A model generated the notes under the pieces. That model did not search any database. It had not been told where the DNA came from and was given only the letters and a program-made list of their open reading frames with translations. The position numbers were made by a program, and so were the translations under genes. From assembly GCF_000152745.1 (NCBI RefSeq), contig NZ_CH672428.1, positions 2,145,129 to 2,209,128 of the forward strand: 64,000 bases of DNA. The letters run 5' to 3'. This DNA is from Oceanicaulis sp. HTCC2633. GTDB taxonomy: Bacteria; Pseudomonadota; Alphaproteobacteria; Caulobacterales; Maricaulaceae. Of this stretch, positions 43,264 to 52,045 are shown piece after piece (the first letter of the stretch is position 1; the number at the start of each line of letters is the position of its first letter).

Positions 43264-44370
43264 ATGGGTGAGGGGTCAGGACTTTCCGATGGAGTGCAAC
43301 TCCATCTGTATGGTCTGGGAGATGGCGCGCAGAGCGTGATCTTCCAGATGCTGTCCCATGGGCTGATCGCAGGCGCCTACGCCCTGATCGCCGGGACGCT
43401 GATCTGGCAGATGCGGTGTAACAAGTCGCTGATCCGCCTGAAGATGGTGCGTTCGATCACCGTGCTGGCCTCACTGGCGGCCATTGCCCATCTGGCGCGG
43501 CTTGTCTCTGTCAATGCGCCGCATCCCTGGATTGACGGCCTGGTCTATCTGACAAGCGCCGCCTTCGGTCTGTGCGGGGCGCTCCTGCTCTGGTACTGGC
43601 TGCCGCAAATGCTCGCCATGGCGCAGGAGCGGCGCCTGACCCCGGTCAACATGGTCAAGCGCGAAGACTATCAGGCCTTGCAGAAGAAGATCGACAACAC
43701 CCATGCGGGGCTTCAGCGATTCGCCACGGCGGCGTCTCATGATCTGCGTGCGCCCTTGCGGCATATCTCCGTTTTCGCCGGACTGATCGCGCGCGAGGAG
43801 GCGGAGACGCTGAGCCCGGCGGGACGCGATTATCTGGAGCGTCTGACGGGCTCCGTGGACCGGATGCAGGAGCTGACCACCGCGCTGGTGGAGTATGTGC
43901 GGGCGATCAGCGCCGACCATGTTCCCGTGCGTCTGGACCTGCAGGAAGTCATTCGGACCATCCGGTCCGAAATGAAGGTCGAGATTGAAAGTCAGGGCGC
44001 GCAGATCGAGGTTGCGCCCATGCCGGCGGTTTGGGCGGACGAGCGGCTCGTGACTCTGGTGATCACTCACCTCATTGATAACGCGCTCAAATTCTCCAAG
44101 GACGTTCCAGTTGTGAGACTCTATGCGCGGGGCGTTGAAGAGGGCTGGGTCGAGATCGCGGTCGAGGATGAGGGGCCGGGCGTCGATCCCCGCCAGAGCG
44201 AGATGATCTTTGATGTGCTGTTCCGCATGTCCACGGGGCCAGCGGAGGGGGTAGGTCTGGGCCTCGCCCTGTGCAAGCAGGTGATCGAGGCGGCGGGCGG
44301 ACGTATCTGGCTCGATACCGACTATGAGGCCGGCGCGCGTTTCGTGCTGACGCTTCCCGCTGCGCCCTGA
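43264..44370 (+). CDS. Membrane-associated sensor histidine kinase
   Basis: The 368-residue protein has three hydrophobic segments (about 25-50, 60-82 and 92-116), a short coiled coil, then a HisKA domain with His159 in AASHDLRAPLRH. The ATPase domain has Asn273 in HLIDNALKFSKD and the DEGPGVDPRQS and GVGLGLALC boxes. The HDLRAPLRHI variant of the H-box is typical of phytochrome-type kinases. There is no receiver domain. The closest response regulator, at 46077, is of the small Rcp1-like type that often pairs with such kinases, but three unrelated genes lie between, so pairing is only a possibility. Confidence 0.9.
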   Translation: MGEGSGLSDGVQLHLYGLGDGAQSVIFQMLSHGLIAGAYALIAGTLIWQMRCNKSLIRLKMVRSITVLASLAAIAHLARLVSVNAPHPWIDGLVYLTSAAFGLCGALLLWYWLPQMLAMAQERRLTPVNMVKREDYQALQKKIDNTHAGLQRFATAASHDLRAPLRHISVFAGLIAREEAETLSPAGRDYLERLTGSVDRMQELTTALVEYVRAISADHVPVRLDLQEVIRTIRSEMKVEIESQGAQIEVAPMPAVWADERLVTLVITHLIDNALKFSKDVPVVRLYARGVEEGWVEIAVEDEGPGVDPRQSEMIFDVLFRMSTGPAEGVGLGLALCKQVIEAAGGRIWLDTDYEAGARFVLTLPAAP

Positions 44371-44457
44371 GTCTGAGCGAAGCTGCTTGTCAGCCCGGCC
44401 CGGCGAGGGCTAGACCAGCATCAGTGAAGAGAATTCCGAACGAGAGCGCTGATACCC

Positions 44458-44772
44458 ATGGAATACATGTCTCTGGCGCAGGTCCTTGTGTACCTGTTCA
44501 TCCTGATCCCGCTGCAATTGCTGGTCTACGTCATCTTTGTGGGGGTGATCCTGAGCTGGCTGATCTCGTTCAATGTCGTCAATCCGCATAATCAGCTTGT
44601 CAGCACCATCTGGCGTCTCACCGGCACGATCACCGAGCCTCTCTTGCGCCCGATCCGCAACATCTTGCCGCCGCTTGGCGGGCTGGACCTGTCTCCGCTG
44701 GTGCTTCTTCTGGTGATCATGTTCGTTCGGAACTGGCTGATCCTTGGACAAATCTTCCCCCGACTCGGCTGA
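44458..44772 (+). CDS. YggT family membrane protein
   Basis: The 104-residue protein has the YggT pattern of two hydrophobic halves: a first helix pair about 8-40 (LQLLVYVIFVGVILSWLISF), then the conserved ITEPLLRPIRNILPPLGG segment, and a last helix (LVLLLVIMFVRNWL). YggT proteins occur next to yggU and cell-division genes and are linked to osmotic balance or septum-related functions. The precise role is unknown. A DUF167 (YggU) gene follows directly, the common order. Confidence 0.92.
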   Translation: MEYMSLAQVLVYLFILIPLQLLVYVIFVGVILSWLISFNVVNPHNQLVSTIWRLTGTITEPLLRPIRNILPPLGGLDLSPLVLLLVIMFVRNWLILGQIFPRLG

Positions 44773-44791
44773 TCAAACGCCTGCGCAAGCC

Positions 44792-45097
44792 GTGAAGGAC
44801 GGCCTGCGCCTGTTCGTGAGGGTCCAGCCCAGGGCGTCCCGCGCCGGGTTTGATGGCGCGCGCGCCGGGACCGATGGTCGCATCCGTCTGGCGGCGAGAG
44901 TGCGCGCGGCGCCGGACAAGGGCGCGGCCAATACCGAGCTCTGCGCCCTGACCGCCAAGACCCTGGGCGTGCCCAAATCCACGGTCAGCGTGATCGCAGG
45001 CGCGACCCAGCGGGAAAAAACCCTGCTGGTGCGGTCCGAGGAGTCAATTCAGCTGCTTGACGCGGTCACGGCCTTGCTCCATGACCCCGGCTCATGA
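44792..45097 (+). CDS. DUF167 (YggU) family protein
   Basis: The protein carries the YggU core: [36 protein letters not shown], and [16 protein letters not shown]. Family members are about 100 residues, with unknown function. The start is uncertain. The GTG at 44792 gives 101 residues, beginning right at the conserved region and 19 bases past yggT. A TTG at 44744 would add 16 residues and overlap yggT. Neither has a clear ribosome binding site. The stop overlaps the folD ATG (ATGA). Confidence 0.88.
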   Translation: MKDGLRLFVRVQPRASRAGFDGARAGTDGRIRLAARVRAAPDKGAANTELCALTAKTLGVPKSTVSVIAGATQREKTLLVRSEESIQLLDAVTALLHDPGS

Positions 45098-46026
45098 CCG
45101 ACATCATCACGCCCTCCCGCGCGACCGCCAAGCTGATTGACGGCAAGGCCGCCGCCGCCGCTGTTGACGCCGCCGCCGCCGCCGGCGCGCGCCAGCTTGA
45201 ACCCCGGCTGGGCCGTGCGCCCTGCCTTGCCGTCGTGCTGGTGGGCGAGGACCCCGCGAGCCAGGTCTATGTGCGCAACAAGGTGCGCCGGACCGAGGCG
45301 GCGGGCATGCGTTCGGTCGAGCACATCCTGCCTGCCGATATCAGCCAGGCCGAGCTGCTGACTGTGGTGCGCGCACTCAATGAGGATGAGGGCGTGGACG
45401 GCATCCTTGTCCAGCTGCCGCTTCCCAAGGGTCTTGATGAGACCGAAGTGGTTCAGACCATCCGCCCGGACAAGGATGTGGACGGGCTGACCGCCCAAAG
45501 CGCAGGCGCGCTTGTACTGGGCGCGCCGGGCATGCGGCCCTGCACGCCGTCCGGCAGCGTGTTTCTCGCGAAACAGGCGCTGGGCGATCTGACAGGGAAA
45601 TCGGTTGTGGTGATCGGGCGCTCGATTCTTGTGGGCAAGCCCGCCGCGCTTCTGTTCCTGGCGGAGAACTGCACGGTGACGCTGGCGCATTCGCGCACGC
45701 AGGATCTTCCGGCGGTTTGCCGGGAGGCGGACATCATCGTCGCTGCGGTCGGACGCCCGAACATGGTCAAGGGCGACTGGCTCAAGCCGGGGGCTTGCGT
45801 GATTGATGTGGGCATCAACCGCGTCGAGGGCGAAAACGGCAAGAGTCGGCTCGTGGGCGATGTTGATTTTGAGCAAGCAATTGAAACCGCAGGTTTTGTG
45901 ACTCCGGTCCCGGGCGGTGTCGGTCCGATGACAATCGCCATGTTGCTCGCCAATACGGTTGCAGCCGCCGCCCGGCGTGCTAGCTTGGCGGTGCCGGGGC
46001 CTGTCGCGGATGTTTTGCCGGGTTAA
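45094..46026 (+). CDS. folD: Methylenetetrahydrofolate dehydrogenase / cyclohydrolase
   Basis: The 310-residue FolD has the catalytic motif [17 protein letters not shown] (Tyr59, Lys63), the loop [12 protein letters not shown], the NADP region [11 protein letters not shown], and the C-terminal [10 protein letters not shown]. It interconverts methylene-, methenyl- and formyl-tetrahydrofolate. The usual CTPxG followed by Cys or Ile reads CTPSGS here. An Ala-rich N-terminal stretch ([14 protein letters not shown]) is unusual but not disruptive. It overlaps the DUF167 gene by four bases. Its own stop codon lies inside a CtrA-type site. Confidence 0.96.
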   Translation: MTDIITPSRATAKLIDGKAAAAAVDAAAAAGARQLEPRLGRAPCLAVVLVGEDPASQVYVRNKVRRTEAAGMRSVEHILPADISQAELLTVVRALNEDEGVDGILVQLPLPKGLDETEVVQTIRPDKDVDGLTAQSAGALVLGAPGMRPCTPSGSVFLAKQALGDLTGKSVVVIGRSILVGKPAALLFLAENCTVTLAHSRTQDLPAVCREADIIVAAVGRPNMVKGDWLKPGACVIDVGINRVEGENGKSRLVGDVDFEQAIETAGFVTPVPGGVGPMTIAMLLANTVAAAARRASLAVPGPVADVLPG

Positions 46027-46037
46027 AACCTGATTAA
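46023..46037. promoter_or_regulatory. Perfect CtrA-type binding site upstream of response regulator gene
   Basis: TTAA-AACCTGA-TTAA matches the full CtrA consensus TTAA-N7-TTAA. It overlaps the folD stop codon and ends 39 bases before the ATG of the receiver protein gene at 46077, a distance at which CtrA could cover the -35 region. Confidence 0.6.
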
Positions 46038-46076
46038 GCATACATCCCCTAGTTTAGCGCCCGTCGGGAGAGGACC

Positions 46077-46523
46077 ATGCCGCAACCCCTGTCTGTTCTT
46101 CATATCGAAGATGACTTCGCTGACGCGATGCTGCTCCAGCATGCGCTGTGCGACGCCGGGGGATATGACATGGATCTTCAGGTTGTGCGCACCCTGCACG
46201 ATGCGCGCCAGAAACTGTCGCGCCAGTCCTATGACCTGATCATCGCCGACTTGCGTCTGCCTGATTCCACCCAGCCGAATGAAACCGTAGGTTTGCTCGA
46301 GAGACAGGCTGGCGGAACTCCGATTCTCGTGCTCTCCGGCGCGGCGGGTGTGAAGACCGACCGTGACGGGGAAAGCGTCAAGTTTCTGGACAAGAATGAC
46401 TATTTCCAGAAAGGCCTGGACGAGAAGAGCGCTGAATTGCTGTTCTGGGTGAAAAGCGTCGCCAAGGGACATGGTCAGGACGGCGTGATCCTGGATGACC
46501 TGACCGGCACGATCGAAATCTGA
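46077..46523 (+). CDS. Single-domain response regulator (Rcp1-like receiver)
   Basis: The 148-residue protein is one receiver domain: acidic residues Glu11-Asp12-Asp13 in HIEDDFAD, phosphoacceptor Asp58 in LIIADLRLPDS, and Lys106 in FLDKNDYF. There is no output domain. The inserted loop (DSTQPNETVGLL) after the phosphorylation site is typical of the Rcp1-like receivers that take phosphate from phytochrome-type kinases. A perfect CtrA site precedes it, so it may be cell-cycle expressed. The possible kinase at 43264 is 1.7 kb upstream. An AT-rich patch (46040-46056) could hold the -10 region. Confidence 0.9.
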   Translation: MPQPLSVLHIEDDFADAMLLQHALCDAGGYDMDLQVVRTLHDARQKLSRQSYDLIIADLRLPDSTQPNETVGLLERQAGGTPILVLSGAAGVKTDRDGESVKFLDKNDYFQKGLDEKSAELLFWVKSVAKGHGQDGVILDDLTGTIEI

Positions 46524-46572
46524 CGCCGCCGCGGGACTGGACGGGCGACCGGCGCAGTCTATCTGCGCTCCC

Positions 46573-47328
46573 ATGGCACAACTGACAACATTTCCTGATG
46601 GTTATCGCGCCCTGATCGTGGGCGCCTCTGGCGGCGTGGGCCGCGCGTTGACGCAGCAGCTGGCGGCGGATCCGCGCTGCGGCTCGGTTTACGCGGCCAG
46701 CCGGTCCGGGGTGGCGATCGAGGGCGCTCAATCGCTCTCACTGGACTTCAGCGCGCCGCAGACGGTCGAGGACGCCGTGGCGACAGCGTCTCATGACGGA
46801 CCCCTACATCTGGTGATCGTGGCGGCAGGGGTGCTGGTGGACGAGGCTGGTCGCGGGCCGGAAAAATCCTGGCGTCAGATTGATCCCGATTACATGGCTG
46901 AAGTCTTCAAGATCAACACGATCGGTCCGGCGCTGGTGGCGCGGCATGCGCTGGACGCTATGGCGAAGGGGCGCAAGGATGCTCCGGAAAAAGCGGTGTT
47001 CGCAGCGCTCTCCGCGCGCGTCGGGTCGATCAGCGATAACCGTCTGGGCGGCTGGCACAGCTATCGCGCCTCCAAGGCGGCGTTGAACCAGATCCTGAAG
47101 ACCTGCGCCATCGAGCTGGCGCGCAAGCGGCCCCATGCCGCCTGCATCGGTCTGCATCCGGGCACTGTGGACACCCGCCTCTCGGAGCCCTTCCAGGGCA
47201 ATGTGCCGGACGGCAAGCTGTTCACGCCCGACTATAGCGCGGAGCAACTGCTGGCGGTCATTGATCAGGTCCAATCCGATCAGAGCGGCTGTGTTTTTGA
47301 CTGGGCGGGCGAGATTATCGATCCTTAA
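46573..47328 (+). CDS. Short-chain dehydrogenase/reductase (CsgA-like)
   Basis: The 251-residue protein has the cofactor motif GASGGVGRA at about 17-25, an NTIG segment, and the active site Tyr164-x3-Lys168 in WHSYRASKAALNQ. The proline-rich LHPGTVDTRLSEPF segment follows the catalytic helix and resembles C-factor/CsgA-type SDRs. The substrate is unknown. The start lies 49 bases after the response regulator gene, on the same strand, so it might share the CtrA-controlled promoter. Confidence 0.9.
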   Translation: MAQLTTFPDGYRALIVGASGGVGRALTQQLAADPRCGSVYAASRSGVAIEGAQSLSLDFSAPQTVEDAVATASHDGPLHLVIVAAGVLVDEAGRGPEKSWRQIDPDYMAEVFKINTIGPALVARHALDAMAKGRKDAPEKAVFAALSARVGSISDNRLGGWHSYRASKAALNQILKTCAIELARKRPHAACIGLHPGTVDTRLSEPFQGNVPDGKLFTPDYSAEQLLAVIDQVQSDQSGCVFDWAGEIIDP

Positions 47329-47389
47329 GGGCTTGAGCTTTTTGCCCTGAACCGTTTTGCTGCAGGCAAACACATCAGGGAGGATGCTC

Positions 47390-47809
47390 ATGACCGGCCA
47401 TATCGATCCAGAACGCGAGGCTTTCAAACTCTTCAAGGAGATGCCGCGCGACGAGCCGATCCAGATGCTCAATCTGCTGCGCCTTCGGGACAAGGCCGCC
47501 TATCCCGATGGCCGGGACGTCAGTGGGTTTGAGGCCTACAAGACCTATGGCCAGACCTCCGGACCGGTGTTCAAGCGCGTGGGCGGGACCATTGTCTGGC
47601 GTGGCGCGCCCAAACTGACCCTGATCGGCCCGTCCGAAGAGAACTGGCACCTGTCCTTCGTGGCGGCCTATCCCAGCGCCGCGGCGTTTCTGGAAATGGT
47701 CACCGACCCGGTCTACCAGAACGAGGCCGTGCCCCATCGTCAGGCTGCTGTCCTGGACAGCCGCCTGATCCGGCACACGCCGCTCGATCTCATCTCCGAG
47801 TTCAGCTGA
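47390..47809 (+). CDS. DUF1330 domain-containing protein
   Basis: From the ATG at 47390 (AGGGAGG seven bases upstream) the protein has 139 residues with a ferredoxin-like fold: PIQMLNLLRLRDKAAYPDGR, then FVAAYPSAAAFLEMVTDPVY. DUF1330 proteins are small alpha/beta barrels of unknown activity, related to the ABM (antibiotic-monooxygenase) superfamily. An ATG at 47384 is too close to the ribosome binding site. It is convergent with the FixJ-like gene, separated by one base. Confidence 0.88.
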   Translation: MTGHIDPEREAFKLFKEMPRDEPIQMLNLLRLRDKAAYPDGRDVSGFEAYKTYGQTSGPVFKRVGGTIVWRGAPKLTLIGPSEENWHLSFVAAYPSAAAFLEMVTDPVYQNEAVPHRQAAVLDSRLIRHTPLDLISEFS

Positions 47810-47810
47810 G

Positions 47811-48431
47811 CTACTCGTTCAGAAGCTCAAGCTGCATCGCCATCCGGACGAGGTGAGACAGGCTGCGCGCCTGCATCTTCTCCACCACGCGGGCGCGATG
47901 GATTTCAACGGTGCGGGCGCTGATGCCCAGCTTGTGGGCGACGACCTTGTTGGGGTGGCCATAGGCCACCTCGACCAGCACTTCGCGTTCGCGCGGCGTC
48001 AGGTGTTCAAGCCGCTCCCTCAGCGCAGCCAGCGCCAGGCTGGCCTCAGCCTGCTCCTGACCTGTCTGCACCGCCAGCTCCACGCTCTCGAACAGGCGTT
48101 CTTCCTCATAGGGCTTCTCGATGAAATCGAGGGCTCCGGCCTGCATGGCGCGCACCGCCATGGGCAGGTCGCCATGACCGGTGACGATGATCACCGGCAG
48201 GGTGGCGTTCCGGTTCGCCAGCTCTTCCTGAACCTGCAGGCCGGACAGGCCCGGCATGCGCACGTCGAGCACCGCACAGCCTGCCCAGTCCGGGGAATAG
48301 GCCTCCAGAAAGGCTTCCCCGCTCTCAAACGTCTCCACTTCATGTCCGGCCGACAACAGCAGAGCTTCAAGGGATTCGCGGGCGGCGGCGTCGTCATCGA
48401 CGACATAGACCTGGGTAGAAATCTCACTCAT
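47811..48431 (-). CDS. FixJ-type response regulator
   Basis: The 206-residue protein has a receiver domain with Asp12-Asp13, phosphoacceptor Asp56 in AVLDVRMPGLSG, Thr84 and Lys106, then a Q-linker and a LuxR/NarL HTH (HLTPREREVLVEVAYGHPNK, then ARTVEIHRARVVEKM). This is the FixJ architecture that controls transcription on phosphorylation by a FixL-type kinase. It overlaps the kinase gene by four bases, so they form a pair. Which genes it controls cannot be read from this window. Confidence 0.94.
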   Translation of the reverse strand: MSEISTQVYVVDDDAAARESLEALLLSAGHEVETFESGEAFLEAYSPDWAGCAVLDVRMPGLSGLQVQEELANRNATLPVIIVTGHGDLPMAVRAMQAGALDFIEKPYEEERLFESVELAVQTGQEQAEASLALAALRERLEHLTPREREVLVEVAYGHPNKVVAHKLGISARTVEIHRARVVEKMQARSLSHLVRMAMQLELLNE

Positions 48432-49954
48432 GTCTTGTCTCCCGGTGTGATGACGGGCAGGCAGAACCGGAACACCGCGCCGCCGCCGGGGCGGTTCTCG
48501 GCCGTGATCGCGCCGTCATGGTCTGTGATGATGGAATGGCAGATGGACAGGCCCACGCCCATGCCGTCCGACTTGCTGGTGTTGAAGGGCTGGAAGAGCC
48601 GCGCCTGCTGGGCGTCCGAAAGGCCCGGCCCCTGGTCGGCGACCTCGACCCAGATTTGATCGCAACTGCTCCAGCAGGCCACATTGATGGCGCCGCCCTT
48701 GTGTTCGCTCATGGCCTCCGCGGCGTTGCGGATCAGATTGAGCAGGACCTGCTGGATGTTCACGCGCTGCAAGAGCGTATGGGGCACATCCGGATCCAGC
48801 TCGCACGACAGGGACAGCCCCGCCGCGGCGACCGCGGGTTCAATCAGCGGTAGGGTGTCGTGGATGACGTCATAGGGGCTGGCGAATTCGGTTTCTGACT
48901 CGCCCTTGTCGAGGAAGGTTCGCAGGCTGCGGATGATCTCGCCCGCGCGTGCGGCCTGGGTCAGCGCCTTCTCCATCATCTGCACGGTGCGGGAGTCGCC
49001 CTCGAACTCGGCTTTGGACAGGCGCCGCGCGGCGCCGAGATAGTTCATCACCGCAGACAGCGGCTGGTTCAGCTCGTGCGCCATGGCCGAGGCCATCTCG
49101 CCCATGGCGCTGACGCGGGAGACATGATGCAGCTCGCTTTGCAGGGCGCGGGTGCGCGCCTCCATTTCGCGTCGGACCCTGAGATCGGTCGCCAGCACCA
49201 GAAGGCCGGTCCGGTCCGCATAGCGGATACGGCTGGCGGACAGGCGCACGGGAATACGCTCGCCGCTGGCGGTGATGGCGTAGGAGGTTTCGGTCTCCGC
49301 TGCGCCCTCGCGCTGGACCTTTTGCCAGAAGGCTGCGATCTCGCCCGGCGCTCCGACAAACAGATCCTCCGCGCGCAAGCGGCGCAATTGCGCCTCGTCA
49401 TAGCCGAACAGCGCGCAGGTGCGCTTGTTCTCGTCGAGCACGTAACAGGTCTCGGCGTCGATCAGGAAACCGGCGGCGTTTGAGCCGTCAAACATGGCGC
49501 GATAGCGCTGCTCGCTGTCGCGCAGATCCTGCTCGGCGCGCTTGCGGTCGGTGATGTCGCGGAACGAGACCACGGCGCCCGCGATCCGGCCGCCATCCCA
49601 GATCGGGGTGGAGACATACTCAACCGGAAAGCTGGTGCCGTCCTTGCGCCAGAACACGTCGTCATAGATGCGATGCACCTTGCCGTCTCGGGTGGCTTCA
49701 TGGATTGGACATTCGTTGCAGGGAAAAGGCGATCCGTCCGCACGGGTGTGATGGACCAGCTCATGCAGGTTGAGGCCGACCATTTCCTCCATCGTATAGC
49801 CCGACATGCGCGCAGCGGCCGGGTTCACGAAAGTGGAAATGCCCTCGCAATCGATCCCGTAAATGCCGTCGCCGGACGCCATCAGGATCAGGTCGCGCTG
49901 ACGTCGGAACAGGTCCGCCGGATCGGCGGTCGGTTCGCTCCCGGTTTCAGACAT
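48428..49954 (-). CDS. FixL-type PAS sensor histidine kinase
   Basis: The 508-residue soluble protein has two PAS domains (about 15-135 and 145-255) and a HisKA/HATPase module with His293 in MAHELNQPLSAVMNYL, and N-box Asn406/Asn410 in NLIRNAAEAM. The second PAS is heme-FixL-like in position but lacks an obvious proximal-His motif. The first PAS holds a CxxC pair (Cys79, Cys82 in FPCNECPIHEA), which might bind a metal or be redox-sensitive. It should phosphorylate the FixJ-type regulator downstream. No membrane helix is seen. Confidence 0.92.
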   Translation of the reverse strand: MSETGSEPTADPADLFRRQRDLILMASGDGIYGIDCEGISTFVNPAAARMSGYTMEEMVGLNLHELVHHTRADGSPFPCNECPIHEATRDGKVHRIYDDVFWRKDGTSFPVEYVSTPIWDGGRIAGAVVSFRDITDRKRAEQDLRDSEQRYRAMFDGSNAAGFLIDAETCYVLDENKRTCALFGYDEAQLRRLRAEDLFVGAPGEIAAFWQKVQREGAAETETSYAITASGERIPVRLSASRIRYADRTGLLVLATDLRVRREMEARTRALQSELHHVSRVSAMGEMASAMAHELNQPLSAVMNYLGAARRLSKAEFEGDSRTVQMMEKALTQAARAGEIIRSLRTFLDKGESETEFASPYDVIHDTLPLIEPAVAAAGLSLSCELDPDVPHTLLQRVNIQQVLLNLIRNAAEAMSEHKGGAINVACWSSCDQIWVEVADQGPGLSDAQQARLFQPFNTSKSDGMGVGLSICHSIITDHDGAITAENRPGGGAVFRFCLPVITPGDKT

Positions 49955-49978
49955 GATGTCGCCCCCTGATCATGCGCG

Positions 49979-51328
49979 TCACACCAGGAACTTAAGGTCA
50001 GAAGAGAAGGTGGGATAGGCATAGGTCATGGCGGCCAGTTCCGAGGCGGTCAGTTGCGTCTTCATCGCCAGGGTGAACAGGTGGATGACCTCCTCCGCGC
50101 CGTGCCCGGCGAGATGCGCGCCAAGAATGCGGTCGGTGGCGGGGTCTATCAAGACCTTCGCAAAGGCCACCTGCTCGGCATAGGTCTTCGCCGAACGCCA
50201 GTCGCGCATGTCATTGACCTTCACCACAGGCTCCAGACCCGCCGCCTGCGCCCCGGCTTCGTCCAGGCCCACGCTGGCGATGGCCGGCACGGTGTAGACG
50301 GCGGACGGGATGGAGGAATAGTCCGGGCTCTCCTTAGCGTCATTGATCGCGTTCTCGCCCGCAATCCGACCCTCATAGCTCGCCACCGGGCTCATTTGCG
50401 GCGAGGCCGCCAGCGCGTCGCCCGCCACATAGACGGACGGATTGGTCAGGCTGCGCAGATTGACATCCACCTCGATATGCCCGCGATCGGACCGGATGCC
50501 GCCCGCTTCCAGATCCAGATCCTCGACCGCCGGACGACGACCGGCGCCATTGACCACCAGATCGGCGCTCAGGGACAGGGTCTCGCCATCGATGACCACC
50601 TCGACCGCGCGGCGCGCGCCATCCTCGCGGATGGCCCTGACGCTGACACCGGTCTGGATCGTCACGCCCAGCGAGCGGGTATGCGCCACCAGCGTGTCCA
50701 CCATGTCTTCATCCAGACGCGGCAGCACGCGCGACGCGGCTTCGAGGATCGTCACCTTCGCGCCGGCGCGCACCATGATATGGGCGAACTCCAGCGCGAT
50801 CACGCCGCCGCCCACGAACACGACCTCCTTGGGCAGGGTTTCCAGGGTCAGAAGGTCATCGCTCGTTGCGGTCAGCGCCCAGCCCTCGATCGGCAATTGC
50901 GCGGGTTTTGAACCGGTGGCGATAACGATCCTGTCCGCCGTATAGGTTTCGCCCTCCACATCGATTGCGTTCGGACCGGTGAAGACCGCTTTTCCCGAAA
51001 CCAGAGCCATGCCGCGATTGGTGATCGAGGCGCGGAACATCTCCGGCACGCCTTCCACGAAGGTGCGCTCGCGCTTGATCAGGGCGGGCCAGTCGAGTTT
51101 GACCTCGCCCACGGAGATGGCGTGGTCGCTGGCGCGGGCAATGGCGTCCAGATTGGCGGCCGCGGCGACCAGAACCTTCTTGGGCACGCAGCCGCGAATG
51201 GCGCAGGTGCCGCCCACATCGCCCGATTCCACCAGGGTGACGGACTTGCCCGCGCGCTGGGCGACGCCCGCGGCGGCCATGCCGGCATTGCCGGTGCCCA
51301 GAACGAGAAGATCAGAGTGACGGGTCAT
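49979..51328 (-). CDS. Glutathione-reductase-like flavoprotein disulfide oxidoreductase
   Basis: The 449-residue protein has the FAD motif LGTGNAGMAAA, the redox pair Cys42/Cys47 in GGTCAIRGCVPKK, an NAD(P) motif VFVGGGVIALEFA, and the FAD-closing segment YVAGDAL. The C-terminal catalytic motif HPT-x-x-EE of glutathione reductase is replaced by YPTFSSD, so the proton-relay His is missing. It is therefore probably a relative with another acceptor and not a canonical Gor. A small four-helix membrane gene and a DUF1348 gene lie upstream on the same strand. Confidence 0.88.
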   Translation of the reverse strand: MTRHSDLLVLGTGNAGMAAAGVAQRAGKSVTLVESGDVGGTCAIRGCVPKKVLVAAAANLDAIARASDHAISVGEVKLDWPALIKRERTFVEGVPEMFRASITNRGMALVSGKAVFTGPNAIDVEGETYTADRIVIATGSKPAQLPIEGWALTATSDDLLTLETLPKEVVFVGGGVIALEFAHIMVRAGAKVTILEAASRVLPRLDEDMVDTLVAHTRSLGVTIQTGVSVRAIREDGARRAVEVVIDGETLSLSADLVVNGAGRRPAVEDLDLEAGGIRSDRGHIEVDVNLRSLTNPSVYVAGDALAASPQMSPVASYEGRIAGENAINDAKESPDYSSIPSAVYTVPAIASVGLDEAGAQAAGLEPVVKVNDMRDWRSAKTYAEQVAFAKVLIDPATDRILGAHLAGHGAEEVIHLFTLAMKTQLTASELAAMTYAYPTFSSDLKFLV

Positions 51329-51352
51329 GGACGGGGGCTCCTGAAGATCGGG

Positions 51353-52015
51353 TCAGGCCGAGCTGCGCACGCCGGCGCGACGCAGGGCTTTGACTTCTGA
51401 CAAGAGGTCGAGAAGCCGGGTCTGGAGAATGTCGGTGGGATCGAAATTGCGTTCGGTGAAACAGTGATAGCGCATCACCGAGCGCGCGAGCGCGAAGCCG
51501 GCGGCGGTCGAGGCGAGGGTGAGCCCGCTCAGCGGGGCGGCGTAACTCCAGCCCCACAGACCCATCACCACAGCGCTCAGGGCGAGACCCAGAGCGAGGC
51601 TGACCAGGGTCAGGGCGGCGAGGGACAATCCCGCCCAGTCGCGGTCGCGCTGGATGACTTCCACATGGCGCCACTCAAACACCACGTCCTTCACGCCCTC
51701 GATGACATACTGGTCCTCGTCGCGCGCCAGTCTTTCCGCCGCAATGGAGGCGCGCATGTTCACCCGTCGGAACAGGCGGTCGAGCCCGGTATGGGTTTCG
51801 AGCCAGACCGCGCCCTCCGCGAGCGCCAGCCCCAGCGCCCCGGTTCCCGCTGCGCCCAGAATGGCGGCGTGCGCCGACTGACCCAGCGCCAGCAGCGCAA
51901 TCGTCAGGAGGGCATAGACCAGGGCTGCGCCCGGCAGGGTCAGGGCGTGCATCAGCATCCAGCGCCGATAGGCGCGTTCGAAGCGCAGGTCGGAAGGCGG
52001 GTTCGGGCGGGTCAT
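51353..52015 (-). CDS. Membrane protein of unknown function, 220 residues
   Basis: The protein has about four hydrophobic segments (about 22-46, 50-70, 128-150 and 153-172) that flank a soluble central part with NMRASIAAERLARDEDQYVI and FEWRHVEVIQ. It ends in a Leu-rich segment (LLDLLSEVKALRRAG). I do not recognise a family. It lies 24 bases upstream of the flavoprotein gene and 30 bases after DUF1348, so it is probably co-transcribed with them. Confidence 0.72.
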   Translation of the reverse strand: MTRPNPPSDLRFERAYRRWMLMHALTLPGAALVYALLTIALLALGQSAHAAILGAAGTGALGLALAEGAVWLETHTGLDRLFRRVNMRASIAAERLARDEDQYVIEGVKDVVFEWRHVEVIQRDRDWAGLSLAALTLVSLALGLALSAVVMGLWGWSYAAPLSGLTLASTAAGFALARSVMRYHCFTERNFDPTDILQTRLLDLLSEVKALRRAGVRSSA

Positions 52016-52045
52016 GATCGGCTCCCTGAAGGGAGAGGGCGGAGG

